This document shows positions 59,810 to 64,000 of a stretch of DNA of 64,000 nt, in pieces. Numbering within the stretch: the first letter of the stretch is position 1; the number at the start of each line of letters is the position of its first letter. The notes beneath the pieces were generated by a model. The model saw only the letters and a program-made list of their open reading frames with translations, was not told the DNA's origin and did not search any database. The DNA comes from Arthrinium phaeospermum. Its lineage: Eukaryota; Ascomycota; Sordariomycetes; Amphisphaeriales; Apiosporaceae. The DNA lies in assembly GCA_006503535.1 (NCBI GenBank), contig QYRS01000004.1:2418001-2482000 (forward strand), read 5' to 3'. The position numbers were made by a program, and so were the translations under genes.

Positions 59810-60927
59810 TCAAGTTAGATCAATGGTTATCCGCTGTCGCTTGCTTGCACGCTCGACGAGACCGCGAGTTACCTTCTCCGGTCTTTCCGTTCCACACGCA
59901 TCGCAGCAAAGGTAGTTCAAGGGGTTTTCCAGAGTGCAGACTTCGCAAGCCCAAGAAGTTGGTTCTGGAGCGAAGTAAGATGGGATTGCTGGCGGCCGAG
60001 ACTGGTCCGTCAGCTGTTGCGTCGGCGCCCCCGTGTTGCCATCCGAAGGTATCGTGCCTCCACCATTCCCAGTAGGGTTGTCGGCAGACGGTGGCACGTA
60101 CGAAGCGCCATATTTGGATTTCTCATCTTCTTGAACAAGCTCCCACAAGGCTTGGGCTATGGCGGCGTCGTTTGCGGCGTCTTCCTCTGCTTGGGTACGG
60201 AAACCGTTGTTCGTGGCCGTTGCTGCAATCTCGCGGACCTCGTCCTCTTTAAGGGTTTCACTAGCACAACCTTTGAGAGTTTTGGTTCGACGCTCGGCCG
60301 TATCAGCAATGACCCTGCGGATATCTTCGCCGGGTCCGACAGCTCGCCCACCTAACCGCCGACCCGAACCTGAGGAGAGAACGCGGCGCTGTTCGGCGGC
60401 GGCGCGAGCCAGACGACGGGCCTCTTGCATGGGCACACTCCTGCCGCCTAGCCGCTTGCCATCTGACAAAAAACCTTCTCCGGTGTACCCCTTCATAGCA
60501 AGCGACTCGTGCTCATCGCGTAGCTGGTCCCATAGTGCATGGAATTTGCCGTCATGTGGCCCATGTACATTGTGGGCAAGCTCGTGGAGCATCGTGTCAA
60601 GAACTTGCTCGAAGGGCAAAAACTGGTTCTGGTCGCCCGGGTACCGCAGTCTAAGGCATATTTTGTAGCCGCGGCCCTCATTCAGACCTGGGTCATATTA
60701 GCACCTCCAAGTCGCGTTTTCCAGGAATCACTAATCTGTCTCTGCGAACCTAGTAAGTTTTGCTGGTTCGGATAGAACTCTGCAAGAGTTTTGACCTTCC
60801 AGCGGCGATTTCTCATGATAGGTTTGACGAGAGACGCAATCTTCTTGAGTGATTGGAGTGCTTCATTCGCCCGAGGAAGTTTCGCAAGATGCGAGAACGA
60901 CAAGATGAGCGGATCGACTTCCGGCAT
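59810..60927 (-). CDS. WLM-domain (Wss1-type) metalloprotease with RanBP2 zinc finger
   Basis: Two exons, complement(59810..60687, 60750..60927), 351 residues; the frame is continuous through the 62-nt intron (NLLG|LNEGRGYKI). The WLM domain covers ~1-190. Its zinc site is HELAHNVHGPHD (H94, E95, H98, H104). It is followed by the typical FLSDGKRLGGR motif and a second copy of R-L-G-G (GRRLGGRAVG). The C-terminal WACEVCTLENPLNYLCCDACG is a RanBP2-type zinc finger with four cysteines. The final residues ITIDLT resemble a SUMO-interacting motif. Wss1/SPRTN-like proteases cleave DNA-protein crosslinks and act with SUMO and Cdc48, so this is probably a nuclear genome-maintenance protein. Compared with yeast Wss1 (269 residues) it is longer, mostly between the WLM and zinc finger. 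Confidence 0.93.
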
Positions 60928-62078
60928 GATGACGAACTAGTAGCCAACGGAGCCTGTTGCTGGATGCAAGTGAATACGGGCAAACACCGGTGTCCAGACC
61001 GGAGAGAAGTTAGAGCACAAATGGTGCTGTTGGTGTTGCGTTAAATACCTAGCCACCGACATCAACTGAACAAGAGAGAATCAAGTTCCACACAGAGAAA
61101 TGAAGAAAACTCAGTCAGACTGGTTGAGAACGACAAGACCATCACATTGTTGCGCAAGCTCTTTGTTTTGTGAATGAAGGAGATGCACAACCGACAACTC
61201 AGGCTTCGAAGTTGCAAGAAGCCTGGTTTTAGATACCGTTGACGCCTACACATTGGATGACAAGGTACGCGTAACAAGGGCTGCCTACCAATCGCCCATC
61301 GAAGGCTGTCGTGGCAAAGCTAAATTTTTAGCACCAAGGCACTTTCAGGCCACTGTCCTTGGGCACTGTTGGAGAACCATGAACGTCGAAGCCAACTGGC
61401 TGGTCAATCTTTAGGTGCCCAGGTAAGCCTTCAAGTTTCTAAGACAATACAGTGGAATTCTTTGTACCCATAAGACCTCATCATATGCCACTACACAGTC
61501 GCTTTTCGCGCCCTTATCGATATGTTCTTCAGGTTTGATCTGCTTTTTCTTCTTCTCAATTCAAAATAGCGTCATTCGAATAGTTAGATATACATAGTAT
61601 ATACCTAGTCCACTATTGCAGTGTGAATAATGACCTCGACTTGCAAGTGTACAGATTATTGATAACGACACAAATGCTACAGGGGCCTTGCACCGTTAAT
61701 GAGGTCAGTGCCCCGCCCCCGCCATCAACGGGAGCCAACTCTTAATTGATGCTCATCTTCAACTTCGCATGGGCGACTATGTGCCACTAGAAGCCCATCA
61801 CTTTCGGATCAGCTATGACAATTGGAGGTCGGAGATGGAAAATTTCGTGTCATCTGCTAACTTCGAGAAATACTATTAAGAGCTTGCCCTGATGTCCTTG
61901 TTCCATAACCGTGTTAAGGATCTGACCATCACCACGCAGACGCGAGAGCTACCATGAAGGGAACCTCTTGTCAAGGTTGTGCTGAAGATAGATTGTGGGA
62001 CTTGAGTCGACAGATAGCTTTCAAACACTATTAAGCTAATAACTCGACATCGAACAGAGGAAGAGGGATACATTTATC
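60928..62078. other. AT-rich intergenic region
   Basis: About 1.15 kb between the WLM gene start and the aminotransferase stop. No coding or RNA feature is seen. Confidence 0.5.
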
Positions 62079-63557
62079 CTAAACCGAGCCACCGGCCATA
62101 TACGCCTGGTAGGCTTCCTTTATCCGGCCCAAGGCAATCTCCAGTCTCTCCGGCTCCACAGCAAACGAGACACGCATCCAGCCCTTGTACTCTTGGGGCA
62201 TTCCGTCGTCCGTAGCCGAGAAGAACAGGATGCCGCGCTTCTGGTAGAAGGCCACGGCGGCCTTCTCGTCGGCCCGCGTCTGGCTACGGGGCGCCAGCCG
62301 AGCCAGCACGAACGTCGCCGCCTCGCACGGGAGATACTCGATAGCGTTGTCCTCGAAGAGCGCCCGCACCCGGTCGTACGCCACCGCGAGCCGCGACGCG
62401 TTCCGGTGTAACAGGTCGGGCAACTGCGGGGAGGTGAGGAGCGCCCGCGCGAACAAGATGGAGAGGTTCGAGACGCTAGTGTGTGCCACGAGTGCGATCG
62501 AGTCCCGTACGTCCTTGTTGCGCGTCACGACAGTTCCCTGAGTCTAGTCAGTGTCCATCTGTACTTCTGTGTCTACTTAATTGCTGAGAAAAGCAAGCGA
62601 AGGAAACGGAGGCGCAAACGTCGATTGGTCAAAAACTTACAATTCGCGCTCCCGTCGCGCCTAGGTCCTTACTCATGCTCCAGATTACGTGGACCCGGCC
62701 AGGATCGCATCCGTGGGCGGCAGGGTCGACGGCGAGGGCCGAAGAGAATTTGCGCGGTTGGCGCAGGTCCTTGCACCCATGCTCACTAAGTGCGAAGACC
62801 TCGTCCGAGATTAGATGGAGGTCATGGCGCTGGCAGAACTGCATCAGGTCAATCAGGTTCTGGCGGGTGTAGCAGCAGCCCAGCGGGTTGTGCGGGTTGG
62901 TCAGGACCACGGCCCGGACGGGGACGCTGGCCTCCCGCAAGCCACGCTCCAGCGTCGGGATCATGCTGGCGCCGAAGACGTCATCGAGGCTGCTGACGCC
63001 CACGGGGATCGGCACGGCGCTCGTGTGCAAGCTGAGGAAGACCTCGTAGGCACCTGGTCCTGGTATTCAGTAAGGTTGCCGAGCAAGGAGTTGGGTGGCG
63101 CTCTGACCTGCATGATATGGACAAGGGATGAGAATGCCTTCTCCCGGATCGCAAAGACTCCACGCCAGGCCGTCAAGCGCACCAGCCGCTCCTGACGTCA
63201 AGACAATATTCGCATTGTCCACCGGCTTGAAAGGGGCGAAATACTCATTGAAGAGAGACGCGAGAGCTCCAAGGAGTCTTGCCTCTCCCCAGAACCCGTG
63301 CGGCCAGTTGAGGTCCTAGCAGTATGCATCAGTGCCATTGTCCTCCCAGTGGGTAGGGGACTTTGATTCACCTTGTCTGTGGCCTTTGTTGCGACCGCTT
63401 CCCGGAAGATGTCGAGGACGTCATCTCGAAGGATGTAGTTTTCGGCAAATGAAAGATCGATCCAGCTGCTATCGTCTACCACCTCGGTAAGCGAGACAGG
63501 GAGGTGGCCAATGAAGGCACCCACATTCAGAGCCCCTCTTCTAGACAGGGCGGCCAT
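62079..63557 (-). CDS. ACC-synthase-like class I/II aminotransferase
   Basis: Four exons, complement(62079..62537, 62641..63053, 63108..63315, 63372..63557), 421 residues. PLP-fold features: SFAENYI near the N-terminus (common to the ACC synthase group), LTSGAAGALDGLAW (cofactor phosphate region), NPHNPLG, and the Schiff-base Lys K260 in SMSKDLGATGARIG. The C-terminal arginine in MRVSFAVE is the substrate-carboxylate-binding residue. Fungal members of this group are aminotransferases or PLP lyases, often associated with secondary metabolism; few are true ACC synthases. No biosynthetic core enzyme lies nearby in the window, so no pathway is assigned. Confidence 0.92.
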
Positions 63558-64000
63558 GGTGAGGTTACGGAGGCCGAACAGGTGTGATGGGTGAGATGGG
63601 ATGCGCTAACGAGGGTACGGAAACGGGACGGGGGTTCTCGAGGTGTAGGGTCGCAGATGAGAGCAATACCACAGCCAGCAAGATTTATATCCATGATTCC
63701 AAGACGAAAATAGAAATATGACATCGAGGGTTGGGATCAACTGATTCGGAGTTGGAAGTCCTCATCCGGTAAGCTACGACGAGTTATCTGTTTCCCGAAT
63801 TGGGGGCCAGCGGCTCGGTCTGCCTTCCCCATCTTCTTTCCAGCTCCGGGAGGTTGGTCTGACATACATATGCAGTGTGACTCCGGGCTGAGGCCGACAC
63901 GAATCCACAATGACCCAAGGCAGACACCCAAGGCAGACACTTCGGTGGATAAGACATAATCAAGGCGGCAAGACTCCTGCATCAAGAGACAGACACATTA
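63558..64000. other. Window end, promoter side of aminotransferase gene
   Basis: Short frames only. The region is upstream of the minus-strand aminotransferase start. A weak 82-codon frame (63737-63985, -) lacks any domain signal. Confidence 0.5.

Noticed and set aside
1..64000. Secondary-metabolite cluster, transposon, CRISPR array or operon
   Set aside because: No PKS, NRPS, terpene or transposase domains, no direct-repeat array, and gene order and introns are eukaryotic.

Overview
The window reads as nuclear DNA of a filamentous ascomycete (Pezizomycotina, probably a Sordariomycete). The evidence is short spliceosomal introns (about 45-150 nt) with GTAAGT/GTGAGT-type donors, CTAAC-like branch points and YAG acceptors; a fungal CBM1 cellulose-binding module; fungal families such as DUF2828, DAL5-type MFS permeases and large Cid1-type nucleotidyltransferases; CT-rich or TATA promoters; and no operons. 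I support 18 protein genes and one tRNA gene. Exon boundaries were worked out by hand from splice signals and reading-frame continuity, not from transcripts.

Layout. 0-6 kb: the 3' end of a DUF2828/vWA-like gene, a convergent secreted GH43 glycosidase with an N-terminal CBM1, a tRNA-Val(AAC) and a small Myb-like nuclear-type protein. 6-10.6 kb: gene-poor. 10.7-22.4 kb: a disordered Ser/Pro-rich protein, a BTB/F-box-like protein and a 1,319-residue non-canonical poly(A)/nucleotidyltransferase with an RG- and Q-rich tail. 22.4-29.3 kb: gene-poor. 29.3-33.4 kb: a peroxiredoxin-like protein and a disordered conserved fungal protein that carries an apparent 1-nt deletion. 33.4-42.0 kb: the longest empty stretch, with microsatellites. 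42.0-45.8 kb: an acid-sphingomyelinase-like phosphoesterase (also with an apparent 1-nt deletion), convergent with an SLC35F-type transporter. 49.3-55.0 kb: a secreted type-B carboxylesterase, a YdeI-family protein, a small secreted protein and a small membrane protein. 55.6-63.6 kb: an MFS permease and a TauD dioxygenase in divergent orientation, a WLM (Wss1-type) protease and an ACC-synthase-like aminotransferase.

How genes may work together. The clearest functional unit is the divergent DAL5-family permease and Fe(II)/2-oxoglutarate dioxygenase (57.57/58.28 kb). Together they look like uptake plus desulfonation of an organosulfonate, and a near-match to the CYS3-type sulfur regulator site lies between them. 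GH43-CBM1, the carboxylesterase, the phosphoesterase and the small secreted protein carry signal peptides and belong to the secretome. The remaining genes are housekeeping or of unknown function.

Most notable points: the sulfonate module with a GC-AG intron in the dioxygenase; two independent lost-C frameshifts in otherwise intact genes; a carboxylesterase lacking the usual catalytic acid; a GH43 with N-terminal CBM1; and a recurrent intergenic TACGGAGTAC element. I found no CRISPR array, transposon gene, rRNA or secondary-metabolite core enzyme.
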